DNA of 64,000 bases, from positions 2,170,001 through 2,234,000 of the forward strand of contig NZ_CP041696.1 of the NCBI RefSeq assembly GCF_007362955.1, read 5' to 3'. Within the stretch, counting starts at the first letter, position 1, and each line of letters opens with the position of its first letter. A program made the position numbers and the translations under genes. Below are positions 33,320 through 42,288 of the stretch, in pieces. The DNA is from Lysinibacillus fusiformis (lineage in GTDB: Bacteria; Bacillota; Bacilli; Bacillales_A; Planococcaceae). The notes below the pieces were generated by a model, which saw only the letters and a list, made by a program, of their open reading frames with translations, was not told the DNA's origin and ran no database searches.

Positions 33320-34060
33320 TTAAGGCAAAATCGCAAATGAACGCACTGGGAATCCGGATGCTTTCTCAGGTTTTGGCACGATATTGAATATAACTGCTCC
33401 TTTAGGGGGTAGCTTATCCAAATTTGTCATGAGTTCGATTTGGTATGTATCTTGGTCGAGTACATAATATTCTCCATCTAACTTACCGCCATTTTTACGA
33501 AAATCTGCAGCTGAATCGGTGTCAAATGTTTCGTGACCCACGGCGCTCACTTTCCGTTCTTTAAATAAGAACTGTAATGCTTCTAATCCCCAGCCAGGAA
33601 TATGATTATGACCATCTTCGTCTTTGTTATTGAAGGATTCTTTATCTGGCCAGCGTTTACTCCAATCTGTTCGAAGTGCCACAAATGTCCCCGCGTCTAT
33701 TTCTCCATATTCCGCTTCAAAGTCAAGAATATCCTGCACACCTAACGAGAAGTCATGATTTAATGAAGATTCCTTAGACTTATTAATAACAATAAGTGGT
33801 AGGACAAGTTCTTTTAATTCTAATTCATCCAAGTAGCGAGTGTCTCGTACGAAGTGAATCGGCGGATCAATATGTGTCCCATATTGCCCAGGGAAAGTAA
33901 ATTGTTGTGCAAAAAAACCATCGTCATGCGAGAATAACGTGTCAAACTTGGCATCTGCAAACATAAAAAAATGTGGCGAATCGGGACCAAATGTATGGGT
34001 TAAATCGACCCATTCCTTTGATTTTAATAATTGAAGTGCCTGTAAAAGTTCGTTTGTCAA
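33320..34060 (-). CDS. Cyclase family protein (kynurenine-formamidase-like metal hydrolase)
   Basis: 246 residues. The family motif HxGTHxDxPxHF appears as FPGQYGTHIDPPIHF (about residues 56-70), with WVDLTHTFGPDSPHF at the start and GHETFDTDSA providing the distal acidic/His site. Such enzymes bind Mn2+ or Zn2+ and hydrolyse N-formylkynurenine or related amides. TTG start at 34060 with GGAG 10 nt upstream. The gene is preceded by a SAM-I riboswitch with terminator, so it is expected to be induced when S-adenosylmethionine is low. A role in methionine or sulfur metabolism is therefore suspected but unproven. Confidence 0.82.
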   Translation of the reverse strand: MTNELLQALQLLKSKEWVDLTHTFGPDSPHFFMFADAKFDTLFSHDDGFFAQQFTFPGQYGTHIDPPIHFVRDTRYLDELELKELVLPLIVINKSKESSLNHDFSLGVQDILDFEAEYGEIDAGTFVALRTDWSKRWPDKESFNNKDEDGHNHIPGWGLEALQFLFKERKVSAVGHETFDTDSAADFRKNGGKLDGEYYVLDQDTYQIELMTNLDKLPPKGAVIFNIVPKPEKASGFPVRSFAILP

Positions 34061-34080
34061 TATAACCAGCTCCTTTAGTA

Positions 34081-34243
34081 AAATAAAAAGAGAGCCCTAC
34101 TTGTGGAAGAGGGCCCTCGTGTACAACATTTGAAGTCAATCTTCTCATCTTCAAGGCGATATTCGCCAATTGGAATTAGCACCATGCTAAGGCTGGTTGC
34201 TGAGACTTCATAGGGCCAATCCCTCCGTCTCTCGAGATAAGAA
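34081..34243 (-). promoter_or_regulatory. SAM-I (S-box) riboswitch with intrinsic terminator
   Basis: On the minus strand the aptamer (about 34243-34143) begins CTTATC-CGAGAGACGGAGGGA, continues TTGGCCCTATGAAG, CAGCAACC and GGTGCTAATTCC, the classic S-box conserved blocks. P1 is closed by GATGAGAAG. The expression platform is a terminator: GAGGGCCCT pairs with AGGGCTCTC (34119-34091) followed by TTTTTATTTT. High SAM should end transcription before the cyclase gene. Confidence 0.92.
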
Positions 34244-34366
34244 ATAATAAGTATTGAATTTTCAGAAATAATTATTGTAAATACTTTACCACATTCAATT
34301 ATAGTTTACAAGTTCGATAGGAATACAAGAGTAGTGACGTAAAGTGGTTTTCTATGTGTCTTCTAA

Positions 34367-34777
34367 TCACCAATTTAAAATCAAAGTTAGTGCGCAACAA
34401 CCACTTTCAGTAAAAAGTACTCGAAGATTGTCAGGTGTATATTTAGTGTCGAACTTAAGGCTGATGCCTGTGGACGCAATTAATTTATCGACTTCCGTTT
34501 TATTTGATAGTTGCGCGGCGTTCATGAGATCGTGTGCAAATTGCTCTGATCCATCGATTTTATCCGTAAGTAATTGAGCTTGCTGCATTATAGTCTGAAT
34601 CCGTTTTGCTGATGACTTCAACTTATGTGTGTCTACAGGTGGGAAGGGGCTGGTGGTGGTTGGGTTCGTCGGCATTGCCAGGTATCCAGGGAATGGACTA
34701 GCTGGAGAATGATTGGACATCACCCATGTTGGATAATGATTTGAGTAGACAAAATACGGATAAGGGTTGTAATACAA
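34367..34777 (-). CDS. Hypothetical protein, possibly spore-coat associated
   Basis: 136 residues. The first ~45 are rich in Tyr, Pro, Asn and Ser (YYNPYPYFVYSNHYP). A helical region follows (LKSSAKRIQTIMQQAQLLTDKIDGS), then a compact end with CCALTLILNW. Tyr/Pro-rich heads of this sort are common in small Bacillales spore-coat proteins such as YuzC and YppG, but I cannot assign the family firmly. ATG 34777 follows GGAGGAATT. Monocistronic, next to the S-box region. Confidence 0.6.
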   Translation of the reverse strand: MYYNPYPYFVYSNHYPTWVMSNHSPASPFPGYLAMPTNPTTTSPFPPVDTHKLKSSAKRIQTIMQQAQLLTDKIDGSEQFAHDLMNAAQLSNKTEVDKLIASTGISLKFDTKYTPDNLRVLFTESGCCALTLILNW

Positions 34778-34924
34778 CGGAATTCCTCCTATCCAATAGC
34801 TGATACCCTATCTTATGAAAGAGCAAGGCGTTAGGTGTTAAAGATAGTAGTTCTTCTAAAATGGCATTGCCATGATGATTAATTCGCATGGAATCCTTGT
34901 AATTGAACATAAAATGTATGAATA

Positions 34925-34960
34925 AAAGGAAGCTCTAAATCGACGTTACTAGCTTCCTTT
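34925..34960 (-). terminator. Terminator of the siderophore-regulator operon
   Basis: AAAGGAAGCT pairs with AGCTTCCTTT just after the AraC-family gene stop. Confidence 0.65.
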
Positions 34961-34968
34961 CGGATGTC

Positions 34969-36570
34969 TTATCCGAGTACATGTAAAACATCTTCTATTT
35001 TTTTGTTATGAGAAATGATTCCGTAATTCATCCACGTTAAAAAATCTACTTCATAGACACGATGGCTTTTCACAGCTGAAAGGGCAAGCCATATTGGTGA
35101 GGATAAAATATTTCGTTCCTCTCCTTCGAAAGTAGAGTGTTGTTTATCGAATGTTATGAACAGATGTTGGGCATCTAGTTTACTAAGTTGCTCGTTCGTC
35201 AATATACATCTTCTTGTGTAGTGAGGCACATTCCAAACAAGAGGATGTGGCATCAAACCTAAATCTCGATATAAAATGGGCCCTGTGTAGCCGCATTCTG
35301 GGCCTGCATAAAGGCTAATGCCTTGTGCAGAGATACGAAGAAATGCAACGGTTTGGCCATAAACAGATTTGCTCAAGATTGTTCTGGCATCATGGACCTT
35401 GTGCTCATATTGCATAATGACATCTTTCATGATGGCGGTTCGGCCTGTTAGATCTGCAATTTTATATAGTGTTGAACGCCAGTCCTCACCAGGGTGCGAG
35501 AGATGACAAATTGGAGCTAACTGATTTAATTGGTGGCAAGTGTCCCAACGCTCTACACCAGCATTTAACATAATTAAATTTGGCTTATATTTTATAAGTT
35601 GCTCCATGTGACCGTCTGCTACATCAAAATCCGGTACTTCTTGTAAGCCCAGGTATTCTTGTTTTCCCCATTTTGCATGGCTAAATTGGGCAATGGGTGT
35701 AATGCCTAACGCAACTAAAAAATCTTCTAAAAAAGGAGCGAAAACGCGGATATTGTTGCTGTGACTTTTACGATATTGTCCCGGAGAGACACCGACATGT
35801 TCTTTAAATCGACGGTTAAAATAATATTCATTATTAAATCCAACAGTTTGACTGATTTCAAATATCCGATCATTAGTTGTGCTAAGTAATTGTTTTGCAC
35901 GGTCAATACGAATATTGTTTAAATAGTGAAGTGGAATGTGGCCAGTGATTTCTTTAAAGAGACGAGAATAGTTCCACCGAGGAACGTCTGCAATATGTGA
36001 TAATTGTTCGACAGTCCAATCCTTTTCATAGTGTTCATGGATATAGTCAATTGAATATTCAACAGATTGGCGATCATTTTTTTTGTGCAATTTAGGTAGA
36101 TTCTGTTGAAGAATGAATAACATAAATTCTTGAAATCGAACATGCTGCTCAAATATCGAAAGTTCATCAATCATTAAGCGGTTACGATAAATAATCTCTA
36201 GTTGATTGTTACATTGTGAAACGGGAAGGCAACGTAGTTCACCTATAATTGAAAAGATTTCATGCACTTTAGGTTGCTTTGAATCACCCAAACCTATAGC
36301 TGTAAACGACAATTGATAAAAACTAAAACACTCACTTTCAGCGCTAATTTCAATCATGTTATTTGGAGAGATAATGACACACTTACCTTCAGCAAGTTTT
36401 ATAGTTTCCCCTGCAGCAACTATTTTTCCCATACCATTCATAATAATGAATAGCCTATAATCATCGTTTTTATGTATCTGCCATTGCCTTTCTGAGGATG
36501 CAAAATACAATATTTCTTGTAATACGTACATAAACGGTTGGTTCCCCATTGCATCCTTCATCCTTTCCAT
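34969..36570 (-). CDS. AraC regulator fused to siderophore-binding domain (Btr-like)
   Basis: 533 residues. Domains: N-terminal cupin-like sensor (about 1-150), AraC double helix-turn-helix (about 165-265, ending FNNEYYFNRRFKEHVGVSPGQYRK), then a periplasmic-binding-protein-like domain (about 270-533). B. subtilis Btr has this layout and activates feuABC when bound to bacillibactin. The C-terminal domain here parallels the lipoprotein encoded just upstream (shared W-G-x-QEYL, GLxPHPLV motifs), so both may bind the same siderophore. The start may be the ATG seven codons in (36549). Co-transcribed behind a Fur box. Confidence 0.85.
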   Translation of the reverse strand: MERMKDAMGNQPFMYVLQEILYFASSERQWQIHKNDDYRLFIIMNGMGKIVAAGETIKLAEGKCVIISPNNMIEISAESECFSFYQLSFTAIGLGDSKQPKVHEIFSIIGELRCLPVSQCNNQLEIIYRNRLMIDELSIFEQHVRFQEFMLFILQQNLPKLHKKNDRQSVEYSIDYIHEHYEKDWTVEQLSHIADVPRWNYSRLFKEITGHIPLHYLNNIRIDRAKQLLSTTNDRIFEISQTVGFNNEYYFNRRFKEHVGVSPGQYRKSHSNNIRVFAPFLEDFLVALGITPIAQFSHAKWGKQEYLGLQEVPDFDVADGHMEQLIKYKPNLIMLNAGVERWDTCHQLNQLAPICHLSHPGEDWRSTLYKIADLTGRTAIMKDVIMQYEHKVHDARTILSKSVYGQTVAFLRISAQGISLYAGPECGYTGPILYRDLGLMPHPLVWNVPHYTRRCILTNEQLSKLDAQHLFITFDKQHSTFEGEERNILSSPIWLALSAVKSHRVYEVDFLTWMNYGIISHNKKIEDVLHVLG

Positions 36571-36633
36571 ATTTTTTTGAAAACAACAGAAAGAAAGCCC
36601 TTAGAGAGCTTTCCATTTTTCAAGACGATTCAG

Positions 36634-37581
36634 TTATTTAACAAACCATTTTTCAAGATCATCATATTTTAATAAGTTTGCTGTAATAGCTCCTGTTTGC
36701 CAATATGTTCTACTTGCGATATACACATGACCATTTTTTACTGCGGGTACCGATTTCCATAGCGTGCTATCAAGCCATTGAACAGCCTCTTGATTTTCCT
36801 TCGATTCCCATGTTCCATCAGAAGGGAAGATGATAATATGGTCCGCATCCAAATTGGGAATAGCCTCTTCAGATAAAACTTCTTGGAACTCCTTCATATC
36901 ACGCACTAAAGGATGTGGTGTTAAACCTACTTCTTTGTAAAGATTCCCTATGAATCGATTTCCAATACCAAATAAAGCTAAAGTTTTATCTGCAACGTTT
37001 AAACGTAAAACGGCTACTGTATCGTCACCGACAGCTGCATCTAATTCAGTTTTTAATAAAGTCACTCGCTCTTCATACTGTTTAACAACCTCATCCGCTT
37101 TTTCTGATACGTTTAAAACATCTGCAATTGTTTTTACAATTTCTTGAGGATTTTGGAGAATTTCTTCTTTTAAACGATAAGTTGGTGCAATTTTTGAGTA
37201 CTTTTCATATTTCGCTGAATCGACTGCTCCGTCCACAATGATTAAATCTGGCTTTGCTTCCAATAGAGCCTCTATACTTCCTGTCACATCGAACTTAGGT
37301 ACATCTAAATTTAAATACTCTTGTATACCCCATATTGGATGATACCACTGGATGACTGGCTTTATATCAAGAGCGCTTAAATAATCTTCTAAGTAGACGG
37401 CTGCGACTCTCTGTGGATGGGCAGGGATTTCGACTTTACCAAACTCATCTTCTACAATTCTAGTCTCTGCTGCTGATGTGTTTTCTTTCGATTCAACTTT
37501 TTGTTCGTTAGAACTACATGCTCCTAAAATGAACGTCAGCACCAATAAAAGTGCTAACGAAAAAAATGGCCCTCTACGCAT
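36634..37581 (-). CDS. Iron-siderophore ABC transporter substrate-binding lipoprotein
   Basis: 315 residues. A signal peptide ends in lipobox LGACSS (Cys about residue 22). The mature part is a class-III binding protein: VEIPAHPQRVAAVYLEDYLSALDIKP, LLEAKPDLIIVDG, and HIIIFPSDGTW. It captures ferric siderophore outside the membrane. No permease or ATPase gene is adjacent, so it must use a transporter encoded elsewhere. A perfect Fur box lies upstream; the Btr-like regulator gene follows. Confidence 0.88.
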   Translation of the reverse strand: MRRGPFFSLALLLVLTFILGACSSNEQKVESKENTSAAETRIVEDEFGKVEIPAHPQRVAAVYLEDYLSALDIKPVIQWYHPIWGIQEYLNLDVPKFDVTGSIEALLEAKPDLIIVDGAVDSAKYEKYSKIAPTYRLKEEILQNPQEIVKTIADVLNVSEKADEVVKQYEERVTLLKTELDAAVGDDTVAVLRLNVADKTLALFGIGNRFIGNLYKEVGLTPHPLVRDMKEFQEVLSEEAIPNLDADHIIIFPSDGTWESKENQEAVQWLDSTLWKSVPAVKNGHVYIASRTYWQTGAITANLLKYDDLEKWFVK

Positions 37582-37637
37582 AGCTATTCACTCCTATAGT
37601 TTTAGTACAGATACACTGTGAAAACATTTGTAATTTA

Positions 37638-37652
37638 GAATGATAATCATTC
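37638..37652 (-). promoter_or_regulatory. Fur box
   Basis: GAATGATAATCATTC is a perfect 7-1-7 inverted repeat, the Bacillus Fur consensus, 56 bp upstream of the lipoprotein start. Confidence 0.88.
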
Positions 37653-37768
37653 TCGGTTGATTCAAATAAATTATAGGACACATTATTAAAACAAACAATA
37701 CACATTCTCTAGATGTTTCTTATACAAACTTGAGAGTTATCGTGAAGAGGTAGGAGCAACTGCAAATA

Positions 37769-38953
37769 TTATTTTTTATTTTTGTCTAAGAATTGCCAAA
37801 TTAATGTAACGAAAGCAGCTAACAGGACCATTAAGAATCCGTAAATTGGTGTTTGCACTAAAGAGTGATGATGAATAATTAACCCACCTAGGTAAGAGCC
37901 AAGAAAGATGCCAATATTAAACGCAGAGATATTTAACGCTGAAGCCATTGTAATGGCAGATGGCACATATTCTTCTGATAGTTGTACGGCATATAGTTGT
38001 AAACCAGGTACATTCATAAACATAAAGAGCCCCATTATAAGGATCATGATTAAGCCGACAATATGAGATTGTAAGAAGAAATTGATACCCAGTAGGGATA
38101 AAGCAAGACCGATAAAGATGAAGAAAATCGCTCGCAATGGGTTGTTATTTGCAAAATGTCCACCCAATGTATTACCAATGGCCACGCAGATACCGTAGAC
38201 GACTAAAATAATTACAATAGCGCGAGGTGAATAGCCCATGTATTGTTCTAAAATAGGCGATACATACGTGTATACTACAAAAACACCACCGTAACCAATT
38301 GCTGTAATGAATAGAATTAAGAGCATACGTAAGTTGCTTAGTACTTCGCCAATATCACGTATTGAGACAGGTTCACCTTTTGATAAATTACTTGGTACTA
38401 GTAAAGCATTACTAATTAAGCCAATTAACCCGATTACTACAATGAAAATGAAAGACATTCGCCAGTCAGTTACTTGTCCTATGAAAGTCCCTAATGGAAC
38501 ACCTGTCACAGTTGCTAATGTTAATCCTGTAAACATAAACGCAATTGCGCTTGCACGTTTATTGGGTTCTACAACTTCAGCCGCTATGACCGAGGCAATT
38601 GACATAAATACACCATGTGCCAAAGCAGAAATAATACGCCCAATTAGTAATGTTGAGAACGTAGGTGCTAGAGCGGCCAGTAAGTTACCGGCAATAAAAA
38701 GTAGCATTACAAGCAATAGAACATTTTTTCGACTGAGGCGAGAAGTTAAAGCAGTTAAAAGAGGTGCACCAATTGTTACACCTAATGCATATATTGAAAC
38801 CGTTAAGCCAGCAGTACTTAACGATATACCAAAATCATTTGTAATGAGGGGAAGAAGCCCCACGCTGATAAATTCTGTTGAACCTATACCAAACGCACTG
38901 ATTGCGAGTGCAAGTAGCGTAAGTTTAGCATTTAGAGCTGGTGTTTTTATCAT
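37769..38953 (-). CDS. MFS transporter, AraJ/YdhP-like
   Basis: 394 residues and 12 helices. Motif-A-like GAPLLTALTSRLSRKNVLL, helix 5 TGLTLATVTGVPLGTFIGQ and LGGHFANNNPLRAIFF match the sugar-efflux/AraJ-like DHA1 group. An AAGGAG site precedes ATG 38953. Divergent from an HxlR regulator, suggesting redox- or electrophile-controlled export. Substrate unknown. Confidence 0.88.
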   Translation of the reverse strand: MIKTPALNAKLTLLALAISAFGIGSTEFISVGLLPLITNDFGISLSTAGLTVSIYALGVTIGAPLLTALTSRLSRKNVLLLVMLLFIAGNLLAALAPTFSTLLIGRIISALAHGVFMSIASVIAAEVVEPNKRASAIAFMFTGLTLATVTGVPLGTFIGQVTDWRMSFIFIVVIGLIGLISNALLVPSNLSKGEPVSIRDIGEVLSNLRMLLILFITAIGYGGVFVVYTYVSPILEQYMGYSPRAIVIILVVYGICVAIGNTLGGHFANNNPLRAIFFIFIGLALSLLGINFFLQSHIVGLIMILIMGLFMFMNVPGLQLYAVQLSEEYVPSAITMASALNISAFNIGIFLGSYLGGLIIHHHSLVQTPIYGFLMVLLAAFVTLIWQFLDKNKK

Positions 38954-39062
38954 AATATTGCTAACTCCTTTGATTTTTTTTATAGTGTGTAGTATTATTC
39001 AAAGATATCAAAAAGTTATGTAGGGTCCTTTTAGTTACTTTTGTATATTACAGGGGGTTACA

Positions 39063-39446
39063 ATGAAAAAAGTTTATAATATTGGTGTTGAAGCAACACT
39101 TGAAGTAATCGGTGGAAAATGGAAACCGGTCATTCTGTGTCATCTCATTCACCATGGCAACATTCGTACGAATGAATTTCGTCGGTTGATTCCAGGAATT
39201 TCTCAAAAAATGTTGACGAGTCAATTACGCGAATTAGAGCAATCGGGATTAATTAATCGTAAGGTGTTCAATCAAGTACCGCCAAAGGTTGAATATTCAT
39301 TGACACCCTATGGAAGAGAGATGGAGCCTGTGCTGAACTTACTGTGCACTTGGGGCGAAAAACACATCGAGATATTAATTGATAACGGTGATGACGTTCT
39401 GTTAATGCAACGCGATGAAGATATTGCAGTTAAGCAAACTTCTTAA
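39063..39446 (+). CDS. HxlR family transcriptional regulator
   Basis: 127 residues. A winged helix with the family start YNIGVEATLEVIGGKWKPVILCHLIHHGNIRTNEFRRLIPGISQKMLTSQLRELEQSGLI and end YSLTPYGREMEPVLNLLCTWGEKH. HxlR proteins such as HypR, YodB and CatR sense electrophiles through a conserved Cys; here Cys lies in ILCHL, close to the usual sensing position. It is divergent from the MFS gene. The ribosome site is AGGGGG. No clear operator could be assigned. Confidence 0.9.
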   Translation: MKKVYNIGVEATLEVIGGKWKPVILCHLIHHGNIRTNEFRRLIPGISQKMLTSQLRELEQSGLINRKVFNQVPPKVEYSLTPYGREMEPVLNLLCTWGEKHIEILIDNGDDVLLMQRDEDIAVKQTS

Positions 39447-39474
39447 CAAGTGCAAAAGGACTGCCAAAGATAAT

Positions 39475-39529
39475 AGAATCTGCTTGCTTTGTACAGGTAA
39501 AATGCAAAAGTCTCGCAGATTCTTTTTTA
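39475..39529 (+). terminator. Terminator after hxlR, repeated type
   Basis: AGAATCTGC pairs with GCAGATTCT followed by TTTTT. The loop shares TACAGGT and GTCTC with the hairpin at 20048. Confidence 0.75.
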
Positions 39530-39586
39530 ACTTATGGTAGCAGTCACTCTGGTTGCCCTACCGTTACAGCCATATTGATCCTTTTA

Positions 39587-40432
39587 TTACATGACGAAAT
39601 CAAATTCATCGGGGTCTGGTCCAACACGTTTGTCTAAATTCATTGCTTGAATTAACGCTACTTCTTCATCGGTTAAGCTGAAGTCGAAGATGTCAGCATT
39701 TTGAATCATACGCTCTTTACGTACTGATTTTGGAATGGTTACGATACCATTTTGGATATCCCAACGTAAAATAACTTGTGTATTTGATTTCCCATATTTT
39801 TCTGCTATTTTTGAGATCGTCTCATCCTCAAGAAGTCCGCCCTGCATCAATGGAGCCCAAGCTTCCAGTTGAATTCTGTGCTCCATGCAAAATGAACGTA
39901 GCTCTGTTTGTTGTAATCGTGGATGGAATTCTACTTGATTTATGACAGGTGTGATGCGAGCTGTTTTTAATAAATCTTGTAAATGTGATACATTGAAATT
40001 ACATACACCGATTGCTTTAATTTTTCCTTCTTCGTATAAATTCTCTAGTGCTTTCCAAGCTTCCGTATATTTATTTTTACCTGGCCAGTGAATGAGATAG
40101 AGATCTAAGTAATCTAATCCTAATTTTCGTAAGCTCTCTTCGTATGCTGCGATTGTCTCATCATAGCCTAGGCCATTATTCCATACTTTTGATGTAATAA
40201 ATAAATCCTCACGTTTTAAACTAGTAGATGCTAATGCTTGTTTAATACCCTCACCAACTCCTACTTCATTGCCATAAATAGCTGCCGTATCAATGCTGCG
40301 GTAACCAACCTCAATTGCATTTTTTACGATTTCCGCGGTAGCGTCGTTTTCAACTTGAAATACACCTAATCCCATACCTGGCATTGCTAAGCCGTTTTGT
40401 AATGTGATTGTATCTTGTAAATTATTTATCAT
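39587..40432 (-). CDS. Aldo/keto reductase, AKR5 (YtbE/YvgN)-like
   Basis: 281 residues. Marks: LQNGLAMPGMGLGVFQVEN, YRSIDTAAIYGNEVGVGEGI (catalytic Asp/Tyr), ITSKVWNNGLGYDETIAAYEESLRKLGLDYLDLYLIHWPG, and the NADPH loop IPKSVRKERMIQNADIFDF. It reduces small aldehydes and ketones such as methylglyoxal. ATG 40432 is chosen because GGAGG lies 7 nt upstream; a longer frame has no ribosome site. A palindrome 65 bp upstream could be a regulator site. Confidence 0.9.
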   Translation of the reverse strand: MINNLQDTITLQNGLAMPGMGLGVFQVENDATAEIVKNAIEVGYRSIDTAAIYGNEVGVGEGIKQALASTSLKREDLFITSKVWNNGLGYDETIAAYEESLRKLGLDYLDLYLIHWPGKNKYTEAWKALENLYEEGKIKAIGVCNFNVSHLQDLLKTARITPVINQVEFHPRLQQTELRSFCMEHRIQLEAWAPLMQGGLLEDETISKIAEKYGKSNTQVILRWDIQNGIVTIPKSVRKERMIQNADIFDFSLTDEEVALIQAMNLDKRVGPDPDEFDFVM

Positions 40433-40496
40433 GTTCAGTCCTCCATTGTGGTTTGTTCTTTGTTGCTTTTTTATTATGCTTTTGTCGATGTATAAA

Positions 40497-40514
40497 AAAA
40501 AGTACGCACTTTTT
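40497..40514. promoter_or_regulatory. Palindrome upstream of the aldo/keto reductase
   Basis: AAAAAGT and ACTTTTT arms around ACGC. Its position suits an operator; the regulator is unknown. Confidence 0.35.
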
Positions 40515-40725
40515 AGTTTCATAGAAACGTGAAGGTTCCTATTGAGCTCTATCAATGGTTCATGCTCAAATAATAATTAATAGCATGTGCTTTTAACCCG
40601 ACAATGGCAGATAAAATAAAGAAGGTGACACAAAAATAAATGTCGTTCTATCACTTTTAATATACAATTAATGTAAGTTTAATTGGTTTTCATAACAAAA
40701 TGGGGTGGGTGTTAGAGGAATGGTA

Positions 40726-41529
40726 ATGACAAAGGACTTAGCAAATCATTTAGAAATGGCAGAAATAAAGATGTTCAAATCAAGATTGCAGGCCATCAAA
40801 GAAATTGAAAATAATGTCATGGACGTGAAAATGGCTCAATTTGATGAGGCGTATGCTTTTTCTATCAAACATATACCGGGCCCTTCTTATAATGTAGTGA
40901 AGGGCAATGGCGTTTGCTCAGAAAATAAGTTGGGGGAAATATTAAATTTTTATAGAGGAAGAGATATAGCCGTTCGCATTGATCTCGCGCCTCAATTTGT
41001 TAACGCTACGTCGTTAAAAAAATACCATGAAGCAGGACTCTATCAGAGTGATTTTCATGCAACGTTATACTGTAATCTAGATAGTGAAGTAAGAGAAATG
41101 GCAGATCATTCTTCCATAAAGATAAGACAAATAACTGAAAGTGAATTTAATAATTATGGGAAGATTTATGTGGAAGGCTTTGATATGCCAGCCTTTTTAG
41201 CAGAAAATGTCGCTCGAAATAACAAAGTATTACATGATAAGCCAGGTTGGTCGTTTTATATTGCTTCGCTGAATAATGAGGACGTTGGCATTGGTTCTTT
41301 ATTTATAAAGAATGGGACGGCTATTTTAGCTGCGTCTGCTATAAAACCAAGTGCCCGGAATCAAGGTGTTCATCAAGCATTAATCAAATTTCGTATCCAT
41401 GCAGCTATCAAGCAAAATTGTGACTTAATGATTGGTCATGCAAAATTTGCTTCTATAAGTCAAAATAATATGGAGCGTTGTGGATTAAAGATGGCTTACA
41501 CCAAAAGTATATGGATAGAAGCAAATTAA
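40726..41529 (+). CDS. GNAT family acetyltransferase
   Basis: About 267 residues, longer than a simple GNAT. The N-terminal ~120 residues are a degenerate GNAT-like half. The C-terminal half (from about 125) has IKIRQITESEFNNYGKIYVEGF and the acetyl-CoA region AASAIKPSARNQGVHQALIKFRI, where the usual R-x-x-G-x-G is altered to R-N-Q-G-V-H. ATG 40726 is preferred (AGAGGA 6 nt upstream); upstream GTG/ATG codons are in frame. Substrate unknown. Confidence 0.7.
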   Translation: MTKDLANHLEMAEIKMFKSRLQAIKEIENNVMDVKMAQFDEAYAFSIKHIPGPSYNVVKGNGVCSENKLGEILNFYRGRDIAVRIDLAPQFVNATSLKKYHEAGLYQSDFHATLYCNLDSEVREMADHSSIKIRQITESEFNNYGKIYVEGFDMPAFLAENVARNNKVLHDKPGWSFYIASLNNEDVGIGSLFIKNGTAILAASAIKPSARNQGVHQALIKFRIHAAIKQNCDLMIGHAKFASISQNNMERCGLKMAYTKSIWIEAN

Positions 41530-41620
41530 ATAAATAATTTAGATGGAGCTGTAAAGATAAAGGGGATTTTGACGTAGAAGTAGAATTAAGTAAGGAGACT
41601 GTAGAAAAGGGGATTACGAG

Positions 41621-42067
41621 ATGAACCGTTTAAATTTAATAACTTTAGGTGTTAAAGATATGGTAGAGTCACTAACGTTTTATCGGGATGGACTTGGGTT
41701 TGAAGTGTTTGTATATGGAGATGAATCAAGTCCAGATGTAATTTTCTTTAATAATGCAGGAACAAAGATTTCACTGTTTCAAATTGATCGCTTGGTAAAA
41801 GATATTAACGAAGAAAATCCACCACAAATTGGTGATAGCTTTGCAGGAATTACCCTTGCTTATAACGGTAAATCCAGAGAAGAAGTCGATGAAGTATTTG
41901 TATCAGCTGAAAAAGCAGGTGCGAAAATCGTCAAGAAGCCAGAAGTAGTATTTTGGGGTGGATATAGTGGCTATTTCCAAGATCCTAACGGTTTTTATTG
42001 GGAGATTGCGTATGGAGATAGCTGGGAATTTGATGAAAATGATATGTTGATTATTAGTGAGAATTAA
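41621..42067 (+). CDS. VOC (glyoxalase/bleomycin-resistance) family protein
   Basis: 148 residues, one vicinal-oxygen-chelate module: LNLITLGVKDMVESLTFYRDGLGFEVF at the start and GGYSGYFQDPNGFYWEIAYGDSWEF at the end. The metal Glu in WEIAY is present, but the usual first His is Thr (LITLGV), so metal chemistry may be altered or absent. GGGG lies upstream of the ATG. A terminator follows. Confidence 0.82.
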   Translation: MNRLNLITLGVKDMVESLTFYRDGLGFEVFVYGDESSPDVIFFNNAGTKISLFQIDRLVKDINEENPPQIGDSFAGITLAYNGKSREEVDEVFVSAEKAGAKIVKKPEVVFWGGYSGYFQDPNGFYWEIAYGDSWEFDENDMLIISEN

Positions 42068-42078
42068 AATATTTCGGG

Positions 42079-42117
42079 CGTGTTTTGAAAAATTTTTTCA
42101 AAACATGTCTTTTTTTA
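42079..42117 (+). terminator. Strong terminator after the VOC gene
   Basis: CGTGTTTTGAAAAA pairs with TTTTTCAAAACATG and is followed by a U-run. Confidence 0.8.
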
Positions 42118-42189
42118 TTTCCAGTTAAACTGGAAGGCTGACAATTTTTCGAAGAGAAGCTTTAATGTATGGAAATGTAGGATTATGAT

Positions 42190-42218
42190 TTGAGTTAGTA
42201 TTTTTGTAAATGTATAAT
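42190..42218 (+). promoter_or_regulatory. Sigma-A promoter of the two-component/ABC operon
   Basis: TTGAGT (42190-42195) and a perfect TATAAT (42213-42218) with 17 bp between, 70 bp upstream of the response-regulator start. Confidence 0.75.
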
Positions 42219-42288
42219 ACAAATTATGGATTTTAAAAGATGCATTTATTCCTAATTAACCTAAGTCATATATTTTGGAGGATAAAAA

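Noticed and set aside
38307-39023. Long plus-strand ORF of 238 codons
   Set aside because: It lies opposite the MFS gene, as often happens with hydrophobic genes; its translation is rich in Ser, Ile and Asn with no domain.
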